From assembly GCA_033439265.1 (NCBI GenBank), contig JAVTVX010000024.1:3348001-3412000 (forward strand): a stretch of DNA of 64,000 nt, given 5' to 3'. The stretch's first letter is position 1. Every line of letters starts with the position of its first letter. Shown here one piece after another: positions 48,601-60,925 of this stretch. The notes beneath the pieces were generated by a model. The model was given only the letters and a program-made list of their open reading frames with translations. It ran no database searches and was not told the origin of the DNA. A program made the translations under genes and the position numbers. This DNA comes from Dillenia suffruticosa (taxonomy: Eukaryota; Streptophyta; Magnoliopsida; Dilleniales; Dilleniaceae).

Positions 48601-50284
48601 AGGATTTTGTTACTTTTTTTTAGTGCTTCTTTCCTAGAACCATTTGGTGTTGATTGTCGTATATTGAAACCAAAAATGTGTACGAAATACGTAAAAGCTT
48701 GGGGGGGTCCTGCATCACCAACATTGGGGCAGTTTGTGTTTGGTCTCAAAATCTGTTGTGATGGTCTTGGTTATCCAATTTGGTGGAGTTGGCAAGATTT
48801 TGTACCTTGTTGCATTAAGCGAGCCTGAAATGGATAAGGTGCACCAAGTTATTAAATAATCATTTTGAATCTTAGTCGTTATCGGAAAAAAGTTTGTTTG
48901 TTTGTTTTTTTTATTAAAATCTCGAGTTTGACCGAATTAAAGCATTAAAAGAAAATATTTTCATAACCCTGCCAAGTTTAATATTGATGATGGATCAGTC
49001 TTAAGAAAAATAAACTGAGAAAAAAAAAGTACATGCATTATTGGGTAAGGCTTAAAAATTACTAAACCACTCTACCAAATGATCGATAATGCCATATATT
49101 TTTTTATCTGTATATTTCAGTATTATATTTAAAATAAGTGACACTAAAGGGGAAAAATTGAAGAATTTGAGAAAAAAAAAAAAGGTTGTTTTGATGCAAT
49201 TGATTCAACATTCTTGGCAAATTATCCTAAAATTTATTTTATCTTTTGGGTTGAATACCACACCATATTCTTTTTTAATCTAATTTGCATGGACAATGCA
49301 AAAACTAGATAGTAGCGAATCGAACAAATGATAACACAGCACAGGACCAGACATCCAGAGGAACTGTTAACGTTGTGATCAAATAAAGACATTGGGGGTC
49401 ACATGTTCCCTGTTAGGCCTTTAAATCAGGCGATTTTGTCATCATAATTACCCCTTTCTCTGCATTTTTCTCTCCCCAACACCAAACCCCATCCATATAT
49501 TCTTTCATCTCACATAATAATTACCCTTTCTCTTATTAATTCGCTAAATGCTTTAAAATATGAGATTTAAATTATAAAACTATTATTTTAAAAAAATTTA
49601 TCACAAATAAACATAGTCAAAGGGAGCAAGTCGGTGTTTATTCATAATTCTAATTTATTCAATAATTATACAATTAGTATGTTAATAATTTTAAATACGC
49701 AAATCTCCTATTAAATAAAAAAAAAATTAAAATAAAAAAAATTTAAAATCTCGATCATATAATTCATCTATTGTTAATTAGTATTATAAATAAATTTGAA
49801 TTTGTGATCGTTTGAAGGGAGAATATTAATATTATTTACCCCTAAACCAAAAGCTCGCGGGATTATTGCAGATTTCACTTGATTCACGGATCGGGTATCT
49901 TTTTGTTGTTCTTTTCACCAAGCAGGTTTCCTTCCAATTGATTCTTCCCTACGTTAAATCCAGGCATGTTGTCTAAATGTTAGATCAGGGTGGACCCTTT
50001 TTGGGGGACTTACTTTAATGACCATCGGAACCACAACTACACTGTGATCTTAGATTCTTTTCCCGTCCCCACAAAAGGGAAAAACATCTTTAGTTTTGTT
50101 ACTTTTTTTTGGGGGGGGGGGTGAAAATCAAATATTATTACCTTTTCTCGTACGTTAATAAATAAGCCCAAGATTTTCAATTAAAAAAAAAAACTAATCC
50201 CAAAAATTTATCTTTATTTTCCTCTAAATTAAGAAATTTTTTACTGAAAAATCGAATGCAAACTATTTTTTAGGAGAATATCGT

Positions 50285-50445
50285 AATGTCTTTTTTGGAT
50301 AAATTATTGATATCCGTTAATTATTTTGAATCTGATTAAATTTGATTCGAATCGAGTTCGGTCTTTTAAATATAAAATTCTTTTGATATCTATTTTTAAT
50401 ATATAAAACTTGAACCCAAAATTTCATATCATAGGTCAATGTTTT
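50285..50445 (-). mobile_element. SINE-like copy, family 1
   Basis: On the minus strand: a B-box-like TGGGTTCAAGT, then ACTCGATTCGAATCAAATTT, AATCAGATTC and ACGGATATCAAT. The order is as in the other family-1 copies, but both ends are vague. Confidence 0.4.
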
Positions 50446-51780
50446 AATGCTAGTGGGGGTCTAATAATGTAATTTTGGAGAAGAATACAAAGGGGGTAAC
50501 AATAAAGATAAAGGGTCTTTTAGAATTGCCATGAGAGGTACTTGTGCGTGTGTCTGTGTGTGACCTTATTAATAGTGTAAGCTCCACTCCATGTTTTGAG
50601 TTCATTCAATGTACATTTGATGTCACGTGATCGCTTTTTTGGCCAAAGCACATTACAATTTTCATAATCATCTTGCTCACATGCTCTGCATTTTTAGGCG
50701 CTTCCTTCTTTCTGTAGACTTGGTTAGAACTAGAACTAATAAATAAGCACCATTTTGGCAATTCCTTCTATTACTTGTATTGCTTTGGCAACAGAACTTT
50801 TTTTTTTTTTTAAAATACATATATCATATAAAAAGTTTCAAACTATTATTTCAAGTGCGTATCGATAAATTTATAAACTATATATGAGAGATTTAACGAT
50901 CACATGCACAATATTTTATATGATTATTGAATTTTAGACCATATTTGAGGAAAAAAAAAAGAAATTATTTGGAGAAGAATTCTTTTCCTGAGCCCAGTTA
51001 TTTTTTTAAGTAATCCTAGACGTATTAAATGTATTATAAAGCAAATCTTATATTACAATTTATATTAATATATTTTGATCAATTTTTATTAAATATTTAT
51101 TTGAATCGGTGAAAACATGATAACAATTTTACTAAAATAAAATAAAAAATGTTATACCTATTCTTATTTTGTGTCAATGCTATAGTGTCAGTTGTAAACT
51201 CTGTTGTTTTGTTATATTTTCTTTTTTTAATAAAAAAAAAATAAAAATCCTAAATGATTGGAGAAAACTAAATCTAATGGGTTGGTGGGTGGGTGCAAGA
51301 AATATTATCCACAATCTATGTACACAAAAAAGAATTTTCTTGCACCAAACCCAAAAGAAAGAAAGAAATCAATCTTGGCTCTAGCAATGCATTGGAATGC
51401 AAAACCTTGAAGTATTACCTTGTGTTTGTTTTCACAAAATCAACTCAAGCTACCGAAGCTAGTTACTGTTTGATTTCACAAAAATTTTCTTAAAAAAGGC
51501 CACCCTGTTTGGCCTCTACCTCTAGCATCGCAAGGCAATGCAACACACTACTCTTTGTTTCTGGTTTCACAGGATCAACTCTCAAGCCAAACTGTAGTGG
51601 CTGCGCTACCAAATTCCCATGATATAACAATCAGATATTACACTTTCTTAATCATATATCTCAAGCTTGATTTATGAGAATAAAAAAATAAAATTTAAGA
51701 AAACCAACCTCACAACGGATTTTACGGTGCTCAAGTCGGATTAGCTATTACAAGCTCTGTTAACTCTAATAAACTCACTT

Positions 51781-51975
51781 ATTTTTTTTGATCTTATGAT
51801 TTGGTTACCACCCAGTATTCAGAGTTTTGTTTTGATTAATCTGAGTCGATCGCTGTAGGATTCACTTTGTGTGGTGCAGGTCTCCAATATTGTTTTTTCC
51901 GTATTCATGGAGAGTCAAACTCCAGACTTGATTAAGAAATAAAAGTGTTCATCTCACTTATACTAATAAGTGTCG
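51781..51975 (-). mobile_element. tRNA-derived SINE, family 2
   Basis: On the minus strand: a tRNA-like head (ATTAGTATAAGTGAGATGAA), a B-box-like GGAGTTTGACTCTCC, a body with AACAATATTGGAGACCTGC and CGACTCAGATTAATC, and an A tail near 51782-51789. It aligns by eye with 59471-59683 and, more distantly, 60691-60925. Confidence 0.6.
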
Positions 51976-52791
51976 GTTAAACTTTATCATTTATGATCAC
52001 AAAGAGTGTGATGGGGTTTAAAAATTGAACTTATTATAAAGAGAAATTATATTATTATTTTTCAGAAGTCTGAGTACCTAAAATTACATGATAAGAAATA
52101 ATTTTTTTTTATACAATTCAGAATAAATTGGAATCACTAGAATTTTGAACATGTTCTCTAAATGAAACAAACCGAGTATACGTCTACTAAATTAGTCTGC
52201 TTATACTATATTATAATATTTAATATTTATATACGATTTCACAAATATTTTTAATGTTTGTAGAAATGACAAAATCGCCCAACGTGTTATGATTTGGCAT
52301 CAGATCCATCTTCAGAGTTTTTTGCAGGTATTTAAATTTTAAATTATTTTGTAAAAATTATAATTTGCACCACTACTATGAGCTTAAACTATAAAAATAA
52401 ATCTATTTGTGATATGAATTGCATATTATTTCAATGTTTGATAAAAAAATATATTCTAAATATGACATGTTTTTTAGGTAAAAAAAAAAAATAATAATAA
52501 TAATTTAACACTCCTCTGTACACTAGTCCCATGCCTATTTGCTCAGAACTTACAGACTTACAACTCTGAAGTAAACCATATTTTAAAAGAAAAAAATCCA
52601 TTAAAATCCATGATCTAGTAAAAAAATATTTCCAATAAAAAAGTAAAATTTTTATTCTTATTTAATTATGAAATTCTTCTCATTTTTTACATACTCACGC
52701 CAGAAAAATCCCGTGAAAAAATATATTCTTTTTCTCTCTTTTTCAGTAATACTCTTTTAGAAACTCACAGTGTCTCCCCCTCCCTCTAAAC

Positions 52792-52800
52792 GTTTATAAG
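52792..52800 (+). promoter_or_regulatory. Possible TATA box of the TORTIFOLIA1-like gene
   Basis: GTTTATAAG lies 152 bases before the ATG at 52952, after a pyrimidine-rich stretch. This would give a leader of roughly 125 bases, which is usual for plants. The site is read by eye only. Confidence 0.3.
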
Positions 52801-52951
52801 TGCTCAGACCGACCGCCTGGGCAGCCACGCTAAAACTGCGGGAACGAAAAAAAAAAATCACTGCTTGCCGGGAACCGTAATATTCCCGCCGCAGACGGTG
52901 GTCTAACAACTTTCACAGCCGTATTTTTCGCGGAAACCTGAAAATATCAAA

Positions 52952-55900
52952 ATGTCTGCCACTCATCAAAAACGATCTCCACAAAGTACACCGCCAGATC
53001 TCAAGAACAGAGTGAACACATGCCTGAATAAACTCTCCGACCGAGATACTCTCACCGTCGCGTCAACCGAACTCGAGTCGATCGCCAAGTCTCTCTCTAA
53101 TGACTCTCTCTCTCCATTCCTCAACTGTATTTCCACCACCGACTCGTCGGAGAAATCTCCGGTGAGAAAACAATGCGTTCGTCTTCTCTCTACTCTCTCT
53201 CTTTCTCATGGAAACTCTCTCTCTCCTCATCTGTCGAAGATGCTGTCGAGTGTCCTTCGTCGTCTTCGCGACCCCGATTCTTCTGTCCGATTGGCGTGTG
53301 TGGAAGCGGTTTCAACTATGGCTTCGCAGATCACGAAACCTCCGTTTTCGGCGTTTTTGAAGCCGTTTTCGGACTCGATATTGCTCGAACAGGATTACAA
53401 TGCACAGATCGGAGCATCGATGTGTCTTTCCTCGGCGATTATGGCGTCGCCGAGTCCTGAACCGGAGCAATTGACAAAACTGTTGCCTAAATTGTTGAAA
53501 TTGTTGAAGGGTGACAGTTTCAAGGCGAAATTTGCATTATTGACGTTGATCGGCAGTGTGATTGGTGTTGGTGGTGCTTCGAATCGTAATGCGGTGGCTT
53601 ATTTGGTTCAGTGTTTGATCGAATTCTTGAGCAATGACGATTGGACGGCAAGAAAGGCTTCTGCGGAAGCGATTGAGAAGATTGCGATTACAGAGAGAGT
53701 TTTGGCTAAGGAGTTTAAGCGGAAGATTCTTGGTTCTTTAGAGAGCAGGAGATTTGATAAGGTTATTTTTACCATACTTGTTGATTTTTTTGATCAATTT
53801 ATTTGTTAGTTTTGTTGAATTTTAGTGTTTTTTTTTCCTAGTGGTTTAATTTTGATTGTGAACGTGATAGGTTAAAGTTGTGAGGGAGACGATGAATCAT
53901 GCATTGGAGGTGTGGAAGGAGGTTCCTGATGCTTCTTCTTATGAGATTTTGTCTCAAGCTCGATCCAAAGTTTCTTCAAATGGTATGTTAGTTACATATA
54001 TTATTGTCTTTATTTTGATCTGGGGCCCATAATTTTGCAAATTGAGCCCCATTTGAAAGATAATTGGTTTTGTTTGTTTGTAATTGTAGTAATAGGTGTT
54101 CTGTATTAGTAGTTTATAGCAATTTAGGAGATGAAAGGGTGTTTGAAGTTTTTCTGGTCCTTTTCTATTATATCCATTATTAGAAATCAATAATTAGGAG
54201 GAAATCATGTTGTGCATGGTTTATATAAATTAAAAAGAGGATTATTACAAGAAGTTTTCAGTGGAAAAAGAACTTGAAACAAATATGAAGAAAAGAACTT
54301 GGATTGCCGCTCTAAAATTGATTGCCTTCCAGTTCTAATTTTTGATTTTGAACATGATGTTAGGGACCTATTATTAATACGGGCTTGTTTGCTTTTCTTT
54401 TTTGGGTTTTTTATGGGACCAGATAATGTAAGTGGTGGATGCTTCCCTTCTGTCTCCAAAAGTGCTGGTATTGGAACTCCTGAGCGGAAGAGAACAGTCC
54501 CCACAAGCAGGTCATCTCCATCTGATATTTCATTGGTGACCACCGCAAGAAAAAGAAGTCCTAAAATGGCCAGTGATGAAAAATCCGTGACAAGGGTGTC
54601 CCGTAAACTGGATTCCCAAATGCCATCTTACTGGAAAAATGAAATTGCAGTTGGCAATAGCCCGTCAGTGAAAGCGGGTAATGAAGATGATTATGAGAAG
54701 ACGAAGGTTGAGGTTATGGAAGCGGGAGAGGTTGGAGGTGCTAGGAATTTTAGGCAGGAGTTCAAAGGCACACTCTTAAAAAGATTACGTGAATGTGATG
54801 ATAAAACAAACAAATATGGCGGGTGGAGATCTGGAGCCCGTGTGGTTCCAGACGGTGAAAATGATGTTGCAGAATTAGATGTTGCCAATGATGCTTCAGA
54901 AGAAATCTATGAGAATCAGAAGGAATTTGAGGACCTGGTTCTGATTCGCAAGCAGCTTCTACAAATTGAGAACCAGCAATCCAGTCTGTTGGAACTCCTA
55001 CAGGTATGTTGCATTGTGCCTGACTTGCTTATCTTTTCCTTTTTCCAGCCTGTTGCTTTGTTTTTTCGTCAACTTTGCAGGTGTTGAGTTCTACTTTATT
55101 CATACCTTGCACATTAACATTAGATGACTGTCTAGCACATATATATTTTCTCTTTCTCAAATGTAAACGAGGTTTTGAAATTCAAATTCCTCACTAGGTG
55201 AAGAACATGACACTTTTGTTCACTGTTTACCTTCTATGGATTTTTGCCTCCCTTTTTACAATTACTTGTGTCTATCTAGAAATAGAATAATAGGCCGACA
55301 CAACGGAACATGGAAAATTCCGCTAGAAAGTGCTTGTGAAGCAAGGAAAAAAGTCATTGCAGAATGGCTGCTATTATCATTACAAGATGATGCTTGGAGA
55401 CTTATTTTGCAAGTGGAACATTTTCTTCTTTCATTAAAGCAGTCAACTTTGATGGAAAAGGGCTTAATTCTTGCAAAAATAAGTCACTCTGATATACTTT
55501 CTGGTCATTCCTTGCTTTCTTTTTTTTTTTGGGGGGGGGGTGTTCTCTACTTATTTTCCACTTCATGATTGGTAATAAGCTGTTAATTACTTTTTGGAAT
55601 ATATATATGTTTCGGTGTAATTAACACTCTCTTTCTCTTGTACTCAGAGGTTCATTGGTACTTCCCAGATGGGGATGAATTCTTTGGAGACACGTGTGCA
55701 TGGCCTCGAGAAGGCACTTGATGAAATTTCATATGATCTTGCATTATCAACAGGAAGAATTTCAAGTACCGACTCAACAGGAAATACATGCTGCATGTTG
55801 CCAGGAGCAGACTTCTTGAGTTCAAAATTCTGGAGGAGAACTGCAAGCCGCGATTCCAACTCAAGGTTTCCATCATCCAGGATTAACCAGTCCTCAACTG

Positions 55901-56948
55901 CTACGTCTAATTCTAATGTGCCTGTGCCTGGTAACAATGCTAGTGGTGAAATGCCTAAGCTTGATGTCACAAGGTTCCAACACCAAAGTGGGGCTGGTAT
56001 TGTGAGGAATCCATTGGCAGATAATTTCAATAATGCAAGGGGTAATTCAAAGTTAGCCTTTGATGCAACGCCTAGAAAGATAAATAAAGATGTGGAGGGA
56101 TTACTAGTTCACAAAACTGGCCAGCTTAATGGGGCTTCCACTGCTGGTTATACAACACCAGCTGTTACAACTGCAAGGTAATTGAATGTCTTTTTCTTGT
56201 TAAACAATCCCCTTCCCCTGTCCAATCGTTATACAAACAAAACAAACACACCCCCATAAGAAGGCACTTGCTTTATTGTATAGAACCCATAAATTTGTTC
56301 TGCTTTTGGTTCTAACACACGTCTATTTATCAGGGCTAAAATTACCTCTCAACCTAAACACTATGTGCAGAAAAAAATTTTGGCCAATCTTCTTGTGCTA
56401 CTTGAGGCCTTAATGAATAGTACTTTCCATTTCAATATTCTCCTTGTCATGTTCCTAACCTCATCCACCATATGAGAGCACAAACAACCTTAATAACCTT
56501 ACTTCGATGAACATTGCATTTAATTCTGCCAATAAAAGATATTTTCATACTCCCTATTTAGTAAAATATAAACTTCCTAGGACAGACCCGTGTCGTGGAT
56601 GTGACCGGACCATGTGCCAGTTTTAAGATGAAATGAAATAGGGATAATATATAGCATGGTTTGACAACAACCATTATGAGCCATAAAGCCATAGTCACTT
56701 GCCATTTGCCATGTTGTAGCTCATGGTCCAGGGTTTACAACTTCTGGTCAAAGGTGTTCTGCCATTTATTTTGGCAGTTGGTATTTTTGTTGCTAATCTG
56801 TTGAATTTCCTTTTTCGTTGTCTTCGATCCGCATATATAGTCTCATCTTGTTTGCATTTCAACATGATTAATAATGTAGAACGTATCTTTCAACTTGGAC
56901 ATTAAATATTTACTTATCCTGAACCTTTTTTTTTTCTTGTGCAGCTAA
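52952..56948 (+). CDS. TOR1L: TORTIFOLIA1-like ARM/TOG-repeat microtubule-associated protein (5 exons)
   Basis: TOR1/SPIRAL2-family proteins bind plant cortical microtubules and control their dynamics and organ twisting. Exons: 52952-53761, 53871-53982, 54423-55003, 55648-56177, 56945-56948; 2037 bp, 678 aa. All introns are GT-AG and in frame. Residues about 15-300 are helical ARM/HEAT repeats (for example LRRLRDPDSSVRLACVEAVS and DDWTARKASAEAIEKIA). A basic Ser/Pro-rich linker follows (about 309-400), then a predicted coiled coil (about 480-545; FEDLVLIRKQLLQIENQQ, LETRVHGLEKALDEI). The C-terminal part (about 550-678) is Ser/Asn-rich and low in complexity. It is shorter than TOR1 itself (about 860 aa) and fits the TOR1-like 3/4/5 group. 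The final coding exon supplies one base and the stop (…TTAS). If intron 4 is retained the protein ends …TTAR, so the protein is nearly the same either way. The start is the first ATG of the long frame and fits the family N-terminus. Confidence 0.9.
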
Positions 56949-58776
56949 TAGATCACCAACCTAGTAGGATCGGATCAGGATGCTTTTTAGGGTAGATAAA
57001 CTCTGATAGTCATAATGATGCAAGAGGGAGATTTAGCTTATTGCTGCAATTTTATTCTTGATGGAGTGATGATGAGGCAGGGGTTACTTCACTTGATAAC
57101 CCCTGATTAAGAGGCTGTGTACCAGATTACACCATGTTGATGTATCATTTTGTTAAGTCATTTTGTTTCATTAACCAAGAAGACAATTGGGGGAAAAAAA
57201 TGTTTACAGATGCTTAGATTATGTACAGCAATTTCTGCTTCTAACCCTTTTCACAGGGCGTCATTATGCCGTTTGTATTTTAAACGCAATTCATTTTGCT
57301 TCTATTTGACGAGAAAGTTACCTGCTTCAACGTACATTTTTGAGCTGCAGAAAGATAAGCAGGACACCATAGACGGGCATCTAAACAAGTGCTCTACACT
57401 TGCAAAATCAAGATATTCTATTTTTAGTTTGTTGGGCAGGTCAAGAGAAGAAGATTCGTGGTCGTGATTGTTGAATAATGATTCACATTGGCTGTTGTTG
57501 GTTTGGGACAAGCATTACGAACAAGTGAAAAGCAAGTCCATAAGAGGGCAAGCCATACCAGGAATCAAGTCACATGTGGGGTCAGAAGGGGTTTATTCCT
57601 CAGGAGTGACTTGAACTTCAGGGCATGTACAAATTAATTTCGAAAAAAAGGTGGCTATGTAACATTCAAGATACATTTCTGTCTCAAATGGGCGTGGTGA
57701 CGAGTGGGGATTTAATGACCAAGGCTTTTTTTTCATATCTTCTCACCCACAGCCACATTTCCCTGCGGTACGGTTGTTAGGGTTTCGAACAAAGAATTGG
57801 TGATGGATTAATTGTAGAATCTAGTGGTTGTTGAGGTGAGGCCCGTTAAGGGGCCACACCCCTTATTATGCCACTTCTTGTGGTAGCTACTTCCTCCTCT
57901 CCCTCACTCTCTCTCTTACTATTCCTCCTCCATAGTTTAGTCTTTGATATTCATCTTGAACTAGAGGTGGATGGCTATCAAATGCAAGGGTATTTAAATT
58001 AAATGATTTTTCTCTCTGTGTAAATTGTGCGGAGAATCAAACGAATTAATAGTCAACTTAGTTGACATTTGTATACTTTCAGCTGTTTCAGTTTCCCTGG
58101 CAAGAGAACGGGGAGTAGCTACTATATTGCAATGAAAAACTGTAAAAACTAAGGGTCATCAATTTGTAGAACAGGACGAAACTCGTTTTCTCCCATGTGA
58201 ATTTGACTCGTTACAAAAGGATCCAAGGTTGTCCCGCTTAGGCTTCAGTCATTTTAGGTAATAAGATGGGCTTGCCGTTCAATTTTGGGCCTTGTTAACG
58301 ACCAGAGTCATTCATGTGCAATCTTTTAGCCTGGTTATCACTAAAAATATATATATCTTTTAGCCTGGTAACGATACACTTTAAAACACTTTCTTGATAG
58401 CTCCAGTAGTTAGGTTTTGAGCTTATGTATAATTGAATCTGTTTGGTTTTGTTGAGCTGATTATATATCAGCACCTAGACCCTGTGATTTCCCTTATTCA
58501 GATGATCATGTCTAAAAAGGATTCTCTCTCTGGACAACGGGTTCCTAAGCTACTCCAAAAGGCTCCTAAAAGGAAGGACTATGATAGATGGCATTTGATT
58601 CGGAATGAAATCAAAATATTGGTTTTATTGCTTTCAGCGTTCAAATTCGGCCGGTTAGCTAGTTAGCTGACTTGCGGTGGCTAACCATCATCAATCTGAT
58701 TGATAGTTCTGAAGTTTGCTAGGACTCCAATTAAACTGATTTTTGTTGTATTAGAAACTGAACATGACACACATGG

Positions 58777-58940
58777 ACAGTTGGTGTAATGGAATAAGGT
58801 GTTAACTCTTTTAATTAAGTCTCGAATTTGAAATTTGAGAATAAAAAAAATACGGAGAGCTATCCCCTAAACAGGGTTTCGTAAACACTCGATTTGAATT
58901 AGTTATAATGTGGTTTCGGATATCGGTGTAACATAAAAAG
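58777..58940 (+). mobile_element. SINE-like copy, family 1
   Basis: Head CAGTTGGTGTAATGGAATAA (a tRNA-like A-box region), TTAATTAAGTCTCGAATTTG around the B-box position, then GGAGAGCTATCCCCTAA, CTCGATTTGAATTAGT and CGGATATCGGTGTAAC. It is one of the best-preserved copies and a good guide to family order. No duplication was found. Confidence 0.55.
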
Positions 58941-59470
58941 GCTTTCCAATGAAATACAAAATCGACTTATTTGAAACAAATTTGGTAGGGTGTTAGATTC
59001 TATAAAATTGACCTGTATTTCTGATTCTAGCAAGCTGAATCTAGTCAATTGTGGCTTACTCTAGTTGGTTGTTGTGCAACTGCTCCGGTACAATCTCACC
59101 TTAAGTGATAAAAGTTTGACCCTAATTTTGGCCCAATGGTTGGCTAAACCCCTTTTCGGCTGATTGCAAATTTTTGGTGTTAATTGTTTTATATTGTCCA
59201 GAATGTGGTCGAGTGTCGGCTTTCACTTTTAGCATAGCAAGTTAAATATTCTGTGATACTTCACTGAGAGTTAAATAATAGATGGATTTACCGCTTCATA
59301 CTTAAAAAGGATAGTAATTAAGATTGCCAGGATCGGTCAAAGTAATGTTTAATTTTATGAATTTTGCAAGGAAGTTATTTAATAAGAAAAGTAACGTTCT
59401 AATAGTCATGCAACTGACTGGTTTATAACTCAAACGATATAAGGAGCAGTTTTACAGCACTCTAGTTTCT

Positions 59471-59683
59471 TTTTATTATCATTATTATTATTATTATTTT
59501 GATTCCTATGGCTAGATCACCGCCTGGTCTCCGAGGCTTCGCCCCAATTAATCCGCACCGATTTGATTGTCGGATCTCATTTGAGGGAGAGATCTCCCAA
59601 CATTGTTTTTTCGGTACACAGGAGACGTCGAACTTGGTTAAAGGACGAAAGTGCTCTTCCCACCTATGCCAACAAGTGTTGGT
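59471..59683 (-). mobile_element. tRNA-derived SINE, family 2, with target-site duplication
   Basis: On the minus strand: head TTGGCATAGGTGGGAAGAGC (A-box-like), B-box-like CAAGTTCGACGTCTCC, body with AACAATGTTGGGAGATCTC and GCGGATTAATTGGGGCGAAG, and an AAT-repeat tail. It is flanked by an imperfect duplication of about 17 bp: acagcactctagtttct (59454-59470) and acagcattcctagtttct (59684-59701). Confidence 0.7.
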
Positions 59684-59744
59684 ACAGCATTCCTAGTTTC
59701 TAGCCCGCTAAAAACGAGAGTTATACTAACAAACATTTGAACCA

Positions 59745-59912
59745 TTGGGAAAGACGATTAGGTTTTTTAACCGATACTTGAATTTTAATCTTGAAAATAA
59801 AATGAATTACGTTAGAAAAACTCTCCCTAAAAAAAACTTGACAATAGTTCAGACCGAATTAGTTGGAATATGACTCTACATACCGATTAGTCTAATCCCA
59901 AAAAAAAAAAAA
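59745..59912 (+). mobile_element. SINE-like copy, family 1
   Basis: It has the family spacer (GGTTTTTTAACCGATA), TGAATTTTAATCTTGA, GAAAAACTCTCCCTAA, GACCGAATTAGTTGG, and ends CCGATTAGTCTAATCCC before a run of A. It lies 62 bp from the family-2 insertion at 59471-59683. Confidence 0.5.
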
Positions 59913-60690
59913 GAACTGGAGAGCTAAAAATTTCTGGGGAATATGTTTCCAAACCATTACCCATAAAAGAGCTTCTAACCTCGCCCATTTATATGATTTC
60001 TATTTTTTATGCGATTAAAAACTTAAGCTCACTCACAAAAAAAAAAAAAAACCTTAAGCTCACTATTGCCGGCACTGAACCCGTCACCTGCGTGACAATA
60101 GGAATACTCACCGCTATATTGAAGTTAATAACATAGAAGTTCCCATAAACAACAAAGCCCCTTACTTGATAATATTTTGTTTTGGCCTTTCACGTCCATT
60201 TTTTTGGGAGGGGGGAACTTGGTACCTCGATCCGTTGCAAACATTGATTCAGGAATGCTTTATTTAATATTTATTCATAAAACCGAAGCATAAGTAATTG
60301 GAAAAGAGGGGGCGCCGGGAAGGGGGGGGGGGCGGGGAAGCATAGCAAATATAATGAGACCTAAAGGCTCATTTTAGAAGATAATATGAAGCGTGTCCAA
60401 TCTCCATTCGGTTGGGATGTGGCAGTAGCCAAGGCGCTACATTCCAAGACACTGTGAAGCTTGTCTAAATGTGTTAAGGAAAAAAAAATGAGGTAGGCCC
60501 TATAGAAATGTGGTAACATGAGTTAATACTATTTTATTGATTTGTTGAGCCTTGTTCTGACTAAAGTAAAATGATGCTGCAGAGACTCCTAAGAGTGGAA
60601 AAACAGACGTTATGAGAGCTAATCTCTAAATTAAATCTCATAACTGTTCAAATTATATTAATCGAATTTTTAAAAGCCGATGATTAAGAA

Positions 60691-60925
60691 ATTTTTTTTT
60701 TTTGGTACCATGTCTTGGACATCGTCCGGTATCCGGGGCTTTGCTCCGACTAATCCGGACCGACCGCTGCAGTGGCTCCTGTTCGGAGGATGGATCTCCC
60801 AACGGGGAACGCTCCATACACATGAGAACCTGATATTCCCGGTGAGAATCGAATCTCGATCATACTTAAGAGAACTCAACCCTACATACAGTTGATATCC
60901 AGGTATACCAATCCCCTGTTGAAAG
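60691..60925 (-). mobile_element. tRNA-derived SINE, family 2
   Basis: On the minus strand: B-box-like GAGATTCGATTCTCACC, body with CCGTTGGGAGATCCATCC and GGTCCGGATTAGTCGGAGC, then an A tail next to ATGGTACC. The GC-rich body is less drifted than the other two copies. The 5' end is approximate. Confidence 0.6.

Larger units (their letters stand above)
39060..52790. other. Gene-poor AT-rich spacer with SINE-like remnants
   Basis: About 13.7 kb without a recognisable gene. It carries at least ten degenerate SINE-like copies listed separately, a 206-bp tandem duplication, AT-only stretches (notably about 45230-45430) and short AT repeats (about 43939-43959). Open frames are short and AT-driven. 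Two stretches with more even composition (about 41994-42281 and 44640-44860) might be fragments of host genes, but no family is recognised. Confidence 0.55.

Noticed and set aside
51952-51961. Target-site duplication (ctcacttat) for the family-2 copy at 51781
   Set aside because: Alignment with the 59471 copy shows that the right-hand copy lies inside the element, so the match is chance.
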